The notes below the pieces were generated by a model that made no database searches, was not told where the DNA came from, and saw nothing but the letters and a program-made list of their open reading frames with translations. A DNA stretch of 64,000 nucleotides from assembly GCF_047663525.1 (NCBI RefSeq), contig NC_092590.1, positions 5,290,001-5,354,000 of the forward strand. The letters run 5' to 3'. A program made the position numbers and the translations under genes. The DNA is from Anas platyrhynchos (lineage: Eukaryota > Chordata > Aves > Anseriformes > Anatidae). The first letter of the stretch is position 1, and each line of letters opens with the position of its first letter. Shown here piece by piece: positions 31,401 through 46,000 of the stretch.

Positions 31401-34400
31401 TAAATAAGAGGCCATATGAATGCATTTACAGAACAGTAAATTACCTATCACCCATTTAACATGCAGAAATGTTTGTTCAAATGTAGACATGCACAAGCAC
31501 TGAATTTCTGCACGCAGTAAAATGGAAGGCATTACCACTGAATTGCCCAAAAGACCAGAATCTCTTGAAAGTCGCTGTTAAAATGTCTCCCCTTTAATAA
31601 CATCACTGAGTAATTTTACAAGATTTTTGAAATCTAATTTCACCATTCTTGAAAAACCTTAATTTCAAGCATTAGTTTCATTATGGGAAGAAAAACTGGC
31701 ATATACAAAAAACAACTGTAAATTTTGCAAATATATGTTTAAATGTTTCCACATAAATAAAAAATGTTCTGCTCCCACCAAATTGTGACTACTCTGAAGC
31801 TAGGTCTTCCACTATCATCCTCTTTTTGAGTGTACATTTGGTGTTTGCACAAGAAACAGAAGGAAGGGGTATGATGCAAAGAAAAAATCCTAAGCAAAAT
31901 GTGCGTGTCAGTCACTAAAATATGGGTCTAAAAGACACCTAGAACATCAGAAATAATGTACTGAAAGAATTATATTCAACTTTTCCTAGCAGACCAAACA
32001 CTTTCCATTCTCCAAAAGATTAAATATGCCTGGAGCTGTGGCCAGGCTAGGCTTTTTGCAATGGCATAAAACTGCAGTTGCCCTTATTTCTCTTTATACT
32101 TCATTTTATTACAGCTAAAGTATTTATTTGCATGGAAAGGTGACTCTTGCCTTGTTTCTACATTTGAAGGATACTAAAACTACTGCAGCATTATATTTTG
32201 TGGCAAGTAGTAGGATTGTGAATATTAAAAAGTACTATCTGCAGACACACTGCACTTCTTAAGATTAAATTATAAGGTCTATCAAATCTCATGGCTAAGG
32301 GCACTGACTATTATTATTATGCATTTATGTAGATCCATAAATGTACCCTACGCTTCAAGAGACTTGCAGATATTCTTACCCGAAAAAGGTTACCATGCTA
32401 AAAGAACGATTGCAATCAGAGATAGGACACATTTCCCATGTGCTGCAAATGTTTTTTGCATACATTATAAACTTCACCTTGCTAAGAAGCATTGGGCTTT
32501 AATTCCTGTTGGAGTAAGGTTACAAGATTAGATGCCCACTGGACTTTACTAGCATTTTAATCACTTCATTTATGAAACAGAAGAAAAAAAAAATGTAGAG
32601 AAGACACTGCAGTGCATGATTTTTTTGTTTCTATATCCAGGGAAGTGTGTTAACCCCTGCCTTATCAAACAACAGCTGAGTTCTCTATTGCATTCTCTTA
32701 TGGGAAATCTTTTCTCCACTTTGCTTCACCTACATTTTATAAAGTCTGCACACCATGTCATTTCTCATGACCTGGGATTCTTCCACAATTCTGAAATCCT
32801 TCTGCAGCAATGACAGCTTTTTCATAATTGCTTTGAGAAATACATTTTCCGAACAGTAACTTTCTGCCTGGAAGCTCAAGGGCAGATGGCTACAAGATGG
32901 CCAAGAATTCATGGACAGTTGTGTCAGGTAGAGTGTCTGGAGAGTTTTCTCTGCCTGACTATATTGGTCCAGGGCCATTAATCATGCCACCATTCCTGAA
33001 ATCCCTCAGGTACAACATGAGCTCCAGCCCCCGACAGCCTACTTGGGCTTTCTAAAGCCTAAGTACCTGGGGAGTACTGGCAGTCCACATGTGCCAAGAA
33101 TCAACAATCTTGAAGTCCCACACTTAATCTAGGTTTATCACTTTTTCTCCAGCAAGAAGGCTGGAAGCACTAGGAAAATATGAAATCACACATTTGGAAA
33201 CCATAGGACCTGAAGTTTTGACCCCATGACTGATCTCTGAGGCATTGGTGGTAGATGGTAATTGAACTGATCTTTTTAGTTCCGTTAGATTCCAATGGAT
33301 TATGAATGATTTGGCAAGTGAATGTGTTATGTATATTTAAAATATTTATGGGTTTGGGAAAACATGGAAAATGGTTTCTTGTAGCCTAAGACTAACATGA
33401 AAGTTGGCTTTGTGCACTTAAAATTATGTCCTTCGGATTCATCAGTTCCACAGAGAGTGCTGTTTATATTCTAAATACTCTGAAAATTTTCCACCTGCTC
33501 CTTTCAAACAGCATTTTAACCAGAAGAAAACTGAGTGCCTAGTCTTTTAGGCTATTCAGAATTGGTTCTATGCCTACAGAATTGTCAATAATAAACAAGT
33601 TTCACATTTGAAATAATAGCCAAAATGTACAAAACACTCAGCCTATAGTTAATTATAAGAATCTTACTTAGTTGCTTCAGCAACTCAGTGTTTGTAAAGT
33701 TGGTTAGTTACCTTTTCAAACCATCTGGCACTGGCAATTCTTAGAGCTGCATATCTCTTGCTCTCTCAGAAAGCCTATGGACATTGTCCAGAGCAACTGC
33801 TTTAGTCAACCTGTCCCCTCTCTAGCCAAGATGGGAAAGGGACCCAGCACAGTCTCACAGCACCACACAAACAGTTGTGAACAGAAGGCAGTAGAATATC
33901 ACATACAGAATATCCCATACATTATTTTCTTCATTGCTCCTGTCAAAGATACTTAATTTCTAATGACACATAGGCAGTTTGACCTCCACAATCTTTTTGT
34001 AGTTGTTGCAATCAGAAGATATACAAGGTGACTTTTTTGTGTCATACCATTAGATGCTAATGGTACAGTCATGCTATATTCACAATTACTAATTATTTTT
34101 TCCTTGAGCATGATTGGAAGAGGACACAGTACACAAGATGGTGAAATACAGCATGGAGCGCCCAGACTAAGATATTCTCCTGATATGAAATGCAAGATTC
34201 AAGGAAACGTTTTTGGAAACCTCTCCTTCCCTGTTCCACCTTTTCTCCTTTGTTTCTCTATTATACCATATCAGAGTATCTAAATGAAAGTAGTGGCATT
34301 TACAACAGCATGAAGCTGGCATGCTGTAATGGAGATTCAAATCCTCACTCTTTCCAATAAGGTGAAAAGGTTAAATGCACCTTTCAAGATCTAATTAGCT

Positions 34401-35298
34401 CAGCCACTTAGTGCAAGGCAAATTTTCACTTACCTAAGTGAACGTTTTATAGGGTTCTAGTTGCAGACCATTCAGAGGTTTTAGATCAGTGGAGGCATCT
34501 CACATTACTAAACTGACATTATTCTTTAGAAGGAGTGCTTACATGGGATGCTCCACTGGCTGAGATTTACTCTAGATTTACTTTTCAACAGAGGAGAATC
34601 CAAGTCACTCCTTTTCCTGCTTCTTCATTTCATATCCATAAAAATCTTATGAAGTAGGTGCCTCATCTGGGAACAAAGAAACAGCCCCAGTTGGTGCTTT
34701 GTCCTAAGCACACTGACAACTAGGAAAGTTCAGCTCTCCTGACAGCTCTACGCTCACCAACAACTTTCAGAACTTTTCAGGAATTTGTCTTAAATTTCAC
34801 CTTTTGCAGGTGTTGATCCCTGTGTGCCACCGCAGAAGTCTGAAAAGATGCACCAGAATCCTGTGTCAAGGCCAAACTTCTCTTGAGAAGTTGCCAGCTG
34901 GTCAAGCAAGGGCAAGTTATGGGAGTCCTCCTTGGCAGCACATGAGAATCAAAACACAGCCCACAAACTAACTTCATTAAACTGTTAGGCTTCTGTTCAC
35001 ATGGCTGGGTGCAACTGCAACTTCATGATAATGCTCTTGGCTTCCCCCTCCCCCTCCATATTTTCCTTTTTATAAAAACAATGCCATGGGGCTGTTTCTT
35101 ATTTTATTCAGAGATGCACTAATGTGAAGCAAGCGTTCAGTCTGATCAAAAATTGCTTCTAGTTATCCATAGCTTAGCAGTACACACTTCATTGCATATC
35201 TTCTTCCCCTGGCTGATTATTCCCTTATGGTAGTTAAGGAATAGCTGTACCCACATTTCTGCTTTTTCTCTGTTTACTTTTGTCTATATTTTGTTGTT

Positions 35299-35343
35299 GT
35301 TATATAATATATATATGTAAATATATAGTATAATATATATAAA
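35299..35343 (+). repeat. TA-rich simple repeat
   Basis: Imperfect TATA array after a GTTGTT stretch. Confidence 0.8.
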
Positions 35344-35433
35344 AACCAAGCTGTCAGGAACAAACACACATATCTGATGTCTGACCAAAAGAAAAAAAAA
35401 TCTGTTATAGATTTTTTGTTTTCATTTGCTTTT

Positions 35434-35508
35434 AAGAATATTTAAATATTTAAGAATTTAAATATTTAAGAATATTTAAAGGAATGACTTCCTGGAATGA
35501 CTTCCTCG
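35434..35508 (+). repeat. Nested short tandem repeats
   Basis: Two to three copies of AAGAATATTTAAATATTT-like units, directly followed by a 13-bp unit GGAATGACTTCCT present twice in tandem. Confidence 0.8.
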
Positions 35509-37036
35509 TGATTCCTCAAAAATGTTCCCATTATCACAGGAAAATACTGCACCTTCTGATACTAATGTTTCATTAAGACATTTCCCTCAAAAAAGCACTT
35601 CTTCAACATCTTTAGGACAAGAGTTGTAAGTGCAGTTTTGAACGCAGCATCTTGAAGACAGAGCAGGAAATTATATTGTAAAATCACTTGCCCTAAGGCT
35701 ATCTATCACTGAAGTCAGAGATATAAAGTATATATAAAATTACACTTCTAATACTCGAGACACTGTAAGAAGGAATCAAACTCACCCATATCATACACTT
35801 GTTTGAAACTTGAAAAAAAATCACTCCATGCAAGCCTCATGGTTGTCTTAAACTTTGAAGATGACAGTTATTCTTTTAAGACATGACAGATTATTTCTAC
35901 TACTTTCTTGATTTCCCATTACACTACACAAGCAAACAGGAACTGGAGCAAGACAACCATCACTGTCAATGTGCTATTAAATGCCAATAAACAATGAAGG
36001 CAAAAATCCTCTGCCTCCAGGAATTCATTCTTTCTCCCCTGCAGTCTCTTCTGATCTCAGAGGTCAGTGTCAAAAAGTCCTTTCCAAACAGCTCCCCAAA
36101 TGCACTGTAACCAACCCAGCAAATGTCTAGGCCTGTATAATTTTGTGGCTCTTTGGATCCAGAACTAAATATATTTTCTTCCCATGATTGTGTGAACACC
36201 TACACAGAACTTACAGCTCGCCTCTCTCTCAAACCTAGAAGTCAACTAGCAGAAAGCTTAAACCAGAGTTTCTAGCTCTGGTCTGCTTCAGAGTCTGGGA
36301 CTATTTCAACACCAAATGCAAGATCCAAGCTGCCTGTCTGATCCTCAGGAGCTAACCTGAAGGATTAGACATCCTTTAAGAAACACTGCAGGTTCCAGGA
36401 GGAAGGCTGAGCTGCCAAGACCTAATTCTAAAATACATCTTCGTTTCTTGTGCTCCACAGGCAGCTGAATTATAAATATTCTACTGCTAAGCTCAGGGCT
36501 AGGGAAAGAATTGAGAATGCATAATAAAAAAATATAAATAGGAGCAAGACAGAAACCTGCAGAGAAAACCAAGCAAGCTTTGATGTCAGGATTTCCTAGA
36601 GCTTGGAGAAGCATATTTGTTAAAGTCGCAGCAGTAACTGATAGCACATCTGTGGCAGCATGCAAGCAAAGAGCGTGTGTGTGCCTGGGGACAGGGAGCT
36701 GGGGCAGGTTCTCATTACACCTCTTCTGGGTCTCTCTCCTTCACTCACACCGAGGATGCATCTCAGCAAGACCATTCAACAGTAAAAGTAGCATCTATGC
36801 ATGAAGATGACTGAATTTCCTGACAGCTTAGTGTTTCATTTCCAGCTGAATAAGGCTGTATACCTCAAAAGTACCAGTCAACTTCTCCCCAGTTTGCAAA
36901 CTCTTACACTTGAATGCAACCTGCCCCCTTCCAGCCCTCCCAGTTTTAAATGCAGAGCCATCACGAGCATTTCTCCTGCAGAAGCAAGTCTAAATACACT
37001 ACTTCATTACCTAGACAGAGCACTAGACCATTAGGT

Positions 37037-37063
37037 AACAAAACAAACAAACAAACACACACG

Positions 37064-37106
<43 letters not shown>
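37037..37106 (+). repeat. (CAAA)n-(CA)n-(A)n compound tract
   Basis: AAAC units run into CA repeats and then about 34 consecutive A residues. Confidence 0.92.
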
Positions 37107-37110
<4 letters not shown>

Positions 37111-38022
37111 TACTTTGCTGAACTTAAAGCAATACTACTACTTCATTGCCATTCTGACATGTAAAATTTGGTGAAAGATTTTTTTAAAAAAAATTAGTTT
37201 CAACAGACCAGTAGGGATAGCACAGAAGTGTATTTTTTAGTTATTATTTTAAAAGTTTAACTCAAGTATGTATTTAAGCTTATGACCTTTAAACTTTCTT
37301 GACATGCAAGTTCAGTAATTTATGGCATGGGGATGGATATTTGGCATGAAATGAAAATGGCCACAGGTTTAATTAAAATGTAAGTTATTGTTAGCAAGAA
37401 AGGTCATGCTAAGAAAATGTAATTTCAGGAGTATATTAGCAACAACTCTCCAGTGCTATTTGCATCTAAAATATATATTTTGTACTTGACATTTAAAAAG
37501 GAAATTGGAACTGTTTATAATGGATGCTTGAACACTTTTGTGTTCTTGTGCTGCTTTTGTTCACATTTTTGTATAATTGGTTGGATCTCACATACAACAG
37601 TAGTTACATTTTATTCTCTATGCCTGAATGCCTAACTGATCTGGGAATTAGTTCACAAAAGCTGATATAGGTTGGAATCAAAAGCATACTGCAGAATATT
37701 CCTTATATGGCCACAGCTTCAAATGAGGGGATAGTTAATTGCCCACCTTACTTAGGATCATTTTTTTCTTGTTCTTCAAGCAGAGAAATTTTAATGGTGA
37801 TGAAGACTTCTGGCTCCATTCTGTTTATAGGGCACTTCAGAAGTGCCTGTGTGAAGGAGGCAGTTTTTCCTTTGAGAGAGTTAATGTTTTATGATCTGCT
37901 AATAAAAGTAATGGTGTGTCATACCAATCAGTTTAACTTCAGGGAAAGTGGGAAGTGAAAGAAAAATGCTTTGACTTAATTGAAAGCATTTGTTTCAAAT
38001 CAATACAGTGGGTTCTCATCTG

Positions 38023-38074
<52 letters not shown>
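38023..38074 (+). repeat. Poly(A) tract of 52
   Basis: An uninterrupted A run. No AATAAA precedes it within the usual distance and no recognisable retrocopy lies upstream, so I call it a homopolymer only. Confidence 0.95.
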
Positions 38075-38076
<2 letters not shown>

Positions 38077-39513
38077 ATATAATGACGCTGTTGTTGACTA
38101 CAAAGAGGTGCTTTCTTGCTCAAAGAGGTTTTTACTGATTTCTGTACTCAGTCTTGCAAAGAACATCATTGTGGTAGATCTTATAGATACATCTTCTACT
38201 TCATCAGAAGTCACTGCCCTTGATCATGCTACAGATGCGTCCAGATCTTGCTGCATACATAACTTAGAGACAGGAAAATGGCAAGCAGTTCATAATAATG
38301 CATGCAGCTAATAGTAGTCCTTTAAAGTCTTTGAAAATACAGTGCTGAATACTTGGCTGGAAAGAACAAATTGTTTGGGGGGCATTTATGTGTAAATTAA
38401 ATAAACACAATGGTAAAGAAATCTCCTGGCACTCTATAACTCCACTCCTAGGCAGTCTCAGCTCTTCACAGGAGAAATGACTTAGTCACAGAGATCTGAA
38501 GCATTAGGCGTGCTGGGATGGGATGGCAAATGAAGTTATCACAGTGAGAATATGCACAGAAGTTATACAAACTGCCTGTAAGAACAGCTTGTGAAACCAA
38601 AAATGAAATAGTGTATTAGGTGTATTAGCACTTACCTTTTCCACCACCACAGCACAGAGGACCTGGACCCTGTGTGAAATGCAGACACATGATGCTATTG
38701 TGAAGACTGCAAAGAAAACCAGACTTCAGTTTGAAATAAGCTTTGTAGCATCAGGTGGAAAGAGTCAGCTGATTAGGAAAACGGATACAGAGATGCCAAG
38801 GGATCCCTGATCACAGCATTAAAGAACAATTTGCTCTGCAAGCTTGGACCTCTCTTAATGCCTTGGAAGCTACTTGAGAAAACCACTCCAGACAGCTTGG
38901 GGATCCCTGCATTTTCCAAATTTAAGAAGTACTTCAAGAAGTACAGGAAGGTCATGTGCAGTATTTCACTGAATTTGGTGTTTCTATATCTAGATTACGG
39001 TGATTTTTTTTTTTTTTTTTTTGTATTTATATATTAAAATTAACAAAATCACAGCAAATTTTTGTAGGAAAAAGAATAGATTTTATTCTCTACTGTATGG
39101 CAAGCACCTCTAAATAACTGCTAGCAGACTTTCTTTTTTTTTTCTTAATTGCAAAACCCCTTGTATTCTTGCCAGCAGGTAAACTTTTATTTCAAACTCT
39201 AAAGCTTGTTTAACACCAACTAAGTAGTTTTGGAGACAGAAGAGGTATGTATGTGATTGAAACAGAAGAATAGGCTGTGTGTGTATGATTCTGTAACACA
39301 TGATGGTTTATAAACCCGAGTGAGCACTAGCTATTAGTCCGATGATAAAATAGATACATGACAATCCCCTCATCAATGCCTGTCACCATTTGTCTAAAAC
39401 AGTTCAGTAATACATGACAGTAATCAATACATGGGTTATAATCTGAGTTCATGCTGAGCAAGGGGATACTTAACACTTATTAGGAACATTGTTGGATAAT
39501 TTTCTGTTGTTGA

Positions 39514-39819
39514 TTGGGCAAAAAGATTTATTGGTATGCTGGGGCCCAACAGTTGGCATCTGCTTCAGGCTGTGATATTGTATTTGTACCCCCAGCTCCC
39601 TGTCAAACAATCACCACAACAAGATGGTCTCCAAAAAGGAGGAGACGCGTGACTTTAGCTTGCAACATCACTATTTGCAATCCAGTTGGCTCCAAAACTA
39701 CTAAACGGAGCCTCACCATCCCTGAGATGACCAGGATGCTCTCTTCTGTCAGCCATGTAGCTCTGTACATACCCCGATCAGGTTTTCCAGAGGCAGCAAG
39801 ACCAGCTCTTGTCCTCTAA
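39514..39819 (+). other. Unexplained 101-codon open frame
   Basis: An ATG-initiated frame with unusually balanced composition in AT-rich DNA. It holds a basic cluster SPKRRRRVTLACN and a C-terminal IPRSGFPEAARPALVL. No signal peptide or membrane segment is clear and I do not recognise it. It may be a fragment of a decayed mobile element or chance. Confidence 0.2.
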
Positions 39820-42800
39820 TCCCTCATTTGCACATGTACTCCCAGACAGAGGTTTAACATGCTCTGACCAGGCACACACAAACACACACAACAGTAAGTG
39901 ATTTGACAGGGTAGGGATCTATACTCTAATGATAGTGACACCTGTTATCAGGAAAGAGTGCATCAGCTTGTAAAATCAGAAAGAAAAGCAAAAGAACAAA
40001 GTTCATAGAAGACCCAACAGATCCAAAAATATCAATGCAAGGTGTTTGTGGAATTTAAGCTAAGTTATCAAAATCGGCAGGCTGATTTGTGCTCTACAGC
40101 AACTATTAGTATAAAAGCACAGTAATTATTCTGAATGTTTCATAAATACAGTTTTAGAGATCATTTTTTTATGCATTGGTGCATTCTAAATAGACACACT
40201 TAAATGTCAGTCTATGAAAGGGAAGGAGTCATCAGCAGCCACAGAAAGAGCTGTTACCTAGCCAGGTGGTCTCCCAGCCAGTCACAAAGACAGTGAATTA
40301 TGGTGGCAAATCCTGGACAGATCTTTTCAAAACTGCATAAATTCCCTCCACTGGCTGGTGAATTGCCCTGGTAATTAATGGCACGATTTTCTTTTAATCT
40401 TGTTTAATCTATTCAGTATGTAGCTTGGTTAGCTTCTATTTTAAAAGAATTTATGGTAATACTAAGTTGAAGACTCGACAAGAAATCTAAACATAATGCA
40501 CTGCAGTTACCAGCTACGTTGGTGATGGCCAAACCATCAAACTCCTTTGACAACCTGTATGTTCTACAATATGAAATTACTCGTTAATGGTCATGTTGCC
40601 TTTTAATTCTTTAGTGACTGATTCCAGTAATTTTTTATTTTTTTTTCCCTGTGATTGATTCACTTGGATTATCATTATGCCAGCTATCCTGTCATTACCC
40701 ATTTCATACTATCTGTCTTCTTAAAATACTGACAGACATTAGCCTCTAATATCTACAGGATACACCTTCCATGGTTTATCCTCCCTGGGGTAAGATCTTG
40801 AAAATATTTTCTGAATAAGCTGAGGGGAGGGGGAGATCTTTTCTATTTAGATCAATCACTGTAGCAATATAAAGTGGAAGTAACCCAATTCTGTTCCTAA
40901 TAATGAAATTTCACTAACTGCTGTTCCCTTAGTCATCTTCTCTCACAGACAGTCTTCTGAAGTATGATTTTATTTCTTTCCAAATAAATCTTTCTGGTCT
41001 AACATAAATAACCTCCTTTGCTTAATACATTTAATCTTGGGCAAAAAGGGGAAAAGAAAAAGCTGGGAAGTAATAATTCCAGCTACAGATATGCCTGAAT
41101 GTCAGATCAAGTCTGCTTTGAAACTAACTCGAGGAGTATTACATAGCTAAGAAGAAAATAAGATAAAAACAGTTCATAAAAAAGTACTTAATTTTACAGA
41201 TGGGTGGGGAGGAGGGCATACTTTTCATACACATTACACTTTTTTATAAGCCAAAGTGCTTAAATTTCACAATAACAATTAGAAAATGTGAATTACTTTA
41301 AGTAGATGTCAACACAAATATCAGAAAATTAGTGTTAATAGGATATTCTTATGCCATGGAAGATAAAGCTTTATACATTGAATATTCATTCCAAGGGAAG
41401 TGCATCCTGGTTACTGTAAAATATATCTTCTAAAGAGAAAAAATATAAGGCATGCATGATAGAGAAACAGAAAAATACCACATCGTTATTTTGTTGAGCA
41501 CTAACTACTAAATTATCAATGAATAGATGATTTTGTATGAAAGAAAAGACCTCTGAATTTTGTCAACAATCTTAAGGGTATAATGATTTAGGAGTGATTA
41601 ATGGTGCATGACACTGGAACATGTAAGAAATTCATACTTAAACAAAGACAGAGGTATATTGGAATTGTGCCCATGAAGATGGAAATTACTTCCTGCCCTG
41701 GTATGTGCACATATAGTATTTCAGCTTCCTTTACAGGAAGAAAAAAAGGGGCTTAATAGACTTACTGTAGGCTATTTATGCTGCTTGTTAAGGGGATCAG
41801 TGCTGCAGGTGCATAATTGCCTAAAACAATCACTTCCAAATGAAATAAGGCAGTTTTATTGCTTACTTCCTTTCTTCCTTTGCCTCAACAGAAACCCTGC
41901 ATTCACTTTTGTCCCAATGGGAGAAAAACTGCTGCCAGGAACTAAGATGGGACTGAACTGATTAACTGATTAGCATCCTAGAGAAGAAGGTTAGAAAGTG
42001 AATTTTCTATTATGGAGCAATTGCCATTGGAAAGTAATCTTATTTATTAACTGCAATTTTATCTTCTCTGGAGGGTTCCTTGACATAAAATAATGGAATT
42101 TTCTCACTTTATGTTGTTTAAAACTATAATCATATCCAGAAAAGAAAGCATTTATTGTGTCATTAAGCCAAGGTAAAGAGGACTAACGTGAAGGGTTCTT
42201 GATGTCTTGCAAACCTTTTTATCATTTCAATTAACATTGCCAAATGTTCTGCTTTATGTCATAGACATAAATGTAGTTTTACAGGCTTTCTAGGTGTGCT
42301 TATACCCTAATTAATTTTAGCAACTGAGATTAGTAACAGGAGTGTGACTATGCAAAATAATAGCTTTTAAGGCCATGAAAACCAGTCATTAGCAGCTACC
42401 CAGGGAAAGCTGTGTGCAGTATGCTGCCTGCACAACTTGTTTACTGTTACCAAACATCAGTTTAGAAGTTTTGTTGCCTCTCCTCCCTGTCCTTTAGCAA
42501 AGAAAAAAAAAAAAAAAGACCCTCACCTTTAACAAAGAAAAAAAAAAAAGACCCCCCAAAAAACAATGTTTCTGTTCCCTTATTCCATATGAAAAGTGAA
42601 TGATGCTGTATCAAAGATTCCTCTTCATAACGCTGAATTGATAATCATTTTCCATGTAGCAGAATCACTCTGAGCAGGATTTAGGGTGCTTGCTTGTTTG
42701 TTCATCATTCTGTCTCTGCGTGAGAAGATTTAGTACTGAGCTGAATCAACTGGAGTGCATACAGAGTATTTCCAATTTCCTTATCATAAAAAAGAACGGC

Positions 42801-42939
42801 CTCACTTGGATATTTCTGATCTTTAGGGCAGATTTTCTCTCCTTTTGCCCTTCTGCATTTTTAGGAAATCCAGAAAACAATGTTGTCTTCCATCCTGACC
42901 TCGTATACCACCAGCAAACAGCAGAATGTTCTGCATATA

Positions 42940-43002
42940 ATACATTTGTGGCAGTTGGACTTGATGATCTTAAGGGTCTTTTCAAATCTAAATGACTCCA
43001 TG
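42940..43002 (+). mobile_element. Short degenerate CR1 3' remnant
   Basis: GCAGTTGGACTTGATGATCT, then TAAGGGTCTT, TCAAATCTAA and ATGACTCCATG, matches the CR1 3'UTR and terminal octamer with several changes. Old copy. Confidence 0.75.
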
Positions 43003-46000
43003 TTTTACAGATTTGGTGATTTGGATGCAAGCTCAGTCTGAGGGGAGAAGATTGATTGATCTTAATGTATTGGCAAGCCCTAGCTTCAGGCTAAGAATAA
43101 AAACAATATTTCTCAAGTCGTGCGTTATTACTTTTCGTTTGTTTCTTATTGATTAACTGTCAAAAGTAAGAACATGCTTTTTAAAACAAGGCAGCTGTGG
43201 TGGTCTGCCCCCACCCCCATTTTTTTTTTTTCTTTTAAGTTTATAAATCAGACTATATAACAGCAAAGGCTAAGGTAAAACTAAACATCATGCACTATGG
43301 CATTGCTATGTATTAAAATCTGTGCTCACACTAATCTTGTTAAATACAGCACTAATTTATTTTTCCCAGTTCAACACTCAGTCCAGTCTCAGGAAGTATC
43401 TTACATTGCTCTTGTGAAAATTGCACAAAGTGAAAAGGTTATCTTTTAGTGGTTTTTTGTTTGTTTGTTTGTTTTTACAAAATAGGAAATGCATTACCTA
43501 TTGAAAGAAAGCATTTAAAAAAAAAAAAAAAGTAATAAGGTTGTTTCTTCTATACTGTCTAATGAACTTAACCAGACATTTGAAACACTTCTATCTCAGA
43601 ACAAAATCCCTGTCCATTTGGCTCAAACCCTAATGTATAGGTAAAGTAGGAATTTCTGCAGCTGACAATGAAAGACATCATGACTTTTGGCTGAAAGGGG
43701 GTTGAAACGGGTCTCAGAGATGAGAACAGTTGTCTGAGAGAGTTCTAGCCACGTAGCCAAGAATAAAGGAAAAAGTGAAAAGCAGATGAATAAAGTCTTT
43801 TTTCACCAGGGCCATCACACTTGTAGTCTAGTACAGTACCTTCCCCAGTTGCAAGTTTTCTAACATGAAGCATAATTCTGCTCCCCTCTTCTTCCTCTCT
43901 GCTTCATGAGCCATGCATCATTACCACAGATCAGCTTTCTCCCCCATGTGCCAGAACAGATATATTTTTTTTAGTTCTACATTTGCTTTGTTGTAGTTAA
44001 ATTATGTTATAGTAGTTCTGAATTTTCCTATACTGTTTCATGTAGTGTTCTATTTTCCCAACAACAGGCAATGTTACAGAACTGCTGTTTCCTCTCACCT
44101 CTTTCCCAGGCTGCAAAATGAGTCCTCTGGCTTGAATGTGGTAGGCACTGAGTCAAGAACATTTTTTTTTTTCTTGCTGAAGTAAATCTCCCCCTTTTTA
44201 ACTGAAGTACAGTAGATGGAAAGTTCTGTTTCAGAAGAGTAGATTTCTGATGAATCTAGCTTTTTAGAGTAGTAAAACAATTTCTTGATCATTAAAAGCA
44301 TAGTGATGTCTTTCAAAATACAACCAGTAACAGATAGAGGCCAAACAATTTCAAGAAGGTACTTTATTGTATTGAAAAAGGGTCTTTGTTTTTTTCCACC
44401 TCTTTTCAATATCTAAGACAGCAATAAATATCACCATTGATTAACTACATAAAGTGTATTTGAAATATGAATATGGATGTAACAGTTAATAAAAGTAATA
44501 AAAGAGCAATAGCTTTCTATTTCATGTGGCAACCATGAAAGAACACAGAAAGATGAATCAGAAAATAATTGGAATAAGACACTTTGCCAGAGAGCCTTTT
44601 TTTTTTTTTTTATTGCAAGCTTCTGTAAGTTACTAGTTCTGTAGGGCCTTCATAGATATAAAAGATCAGAATTAGATTTATCAAGCTAAGACGACAGCTC
44701 AATACTACTTTCCATAAGAATTAATCAAGAAACTTCAGTATAAATCAACATAGAAAATGTTCTTTTAATTATAAAGCCACCTTAGATATAAATATTCTGT
44801 TTCTGAAATATTATTTATCATCTCCTTTAACTCTGGAAATCAATAAATGAGTTGAGAAACAGCTGTAGGCTGTGAAATAAGCTCCCTATTTCACATACGA
44901 TTTTTTGTGGGGCAAACAAAAATAAGATGTTGGCACTGGGCCTAACTTATGATTGAACTGTAACAGAGAAAATGCTGATATTTATTTTCTATCCTTTTTT
45001 TTTTCTTTTTTAAAGGATACATAAATATCCCAGATTTCTCTGCCACTAATACACAGTAGAGAAGATGCAAGCAGTTTGGTTGGTTTCCTTATTGTTTAAG
45101 TCAATGGCCATCACATAAAACTTTTTTCCCTTAACCTTTAAATAAATGTTGGAAAATTAGTGGGAAATAAATTTATTTATGTAGAAAAGGTTTTATGTAG
45201 ATTATTATGCAGAAAATATTTTATGTAGAAAAGGAATGTGCTTTAGGTGTAACCTTGGGCTGACTTCAATGACTCTGCAGGAATTATGCAGTAACCTAAT
45301 TGTTTATATTTTCATTTGCCATAACATGACGGGAAAAATAACAATAGTGTTGCATTTCTGGCAGATGCTACTATGTACTACGTACAGTATGTTAAGTTTT
45401 ACAGTAGAAGAAATCCCCTTCTATGACACGTGCTCCAGCAGCTGGCAATAGCAGGTATGTCACAAGAAGTCCTTCAGGTCAGCCAGCTAGCACTGACCAC
45501 ATTACCAACCACCCAGACCAGCCCAAGGAGGGACACAGCAGAGGTGACACTGTGGCTTTGCAGAGGACTTCAGTTGCTACTTCAGTGAAGGTTTAAATGG
45601 GCTTCAGCAACCTGTTAATATTATAAGCCATTTTACCTTCACAGAGCAAGGCCAAAGGTGATGACAATTGGTTCTAATTGTGTTATCGAGTAAAGAAATT
45701 TCTATATTAGTTCCATCCCTGAATGGCAATTCTCCAGCCTTCCTACAGCTGCAATGGAAGTGCAAGCTGTGCCAAAAATGCCTAGTGTCTTGAGGCCTAA
45801 AGCAGGAAAATAGGTGAAATCAGTTGGTTGTGAATAGTCTTCATGTAAAGCACACTGGGAAATTTATACATTAAACCAAGTCAGGAGAGCTTAAAACACA
45901 ACAGAGACTGAATTAGGCAGCGGTAGTTTAATCTAGATTCTACTCTGTGTAGACCCTCTGACCATTCATTTTGTAACTTACCTTTCTATCCTAAGAATAT

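Larger units (their letters stand above)
27191..42939. other. Gene desert, about 15.7 kb, AT-rich
   Basis: No convincing exon, gene or complete repeat element. Holds the TA arrays, A homopolymers and small tandem repeats listed separately, and one unexplained 101-codon frame at 39514-39819. Slightly GC-richer patches (for example 32.9-33.2 kb and 36.2-36.8 kb) have no open frame I can interpret. Confidence 0.45.
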
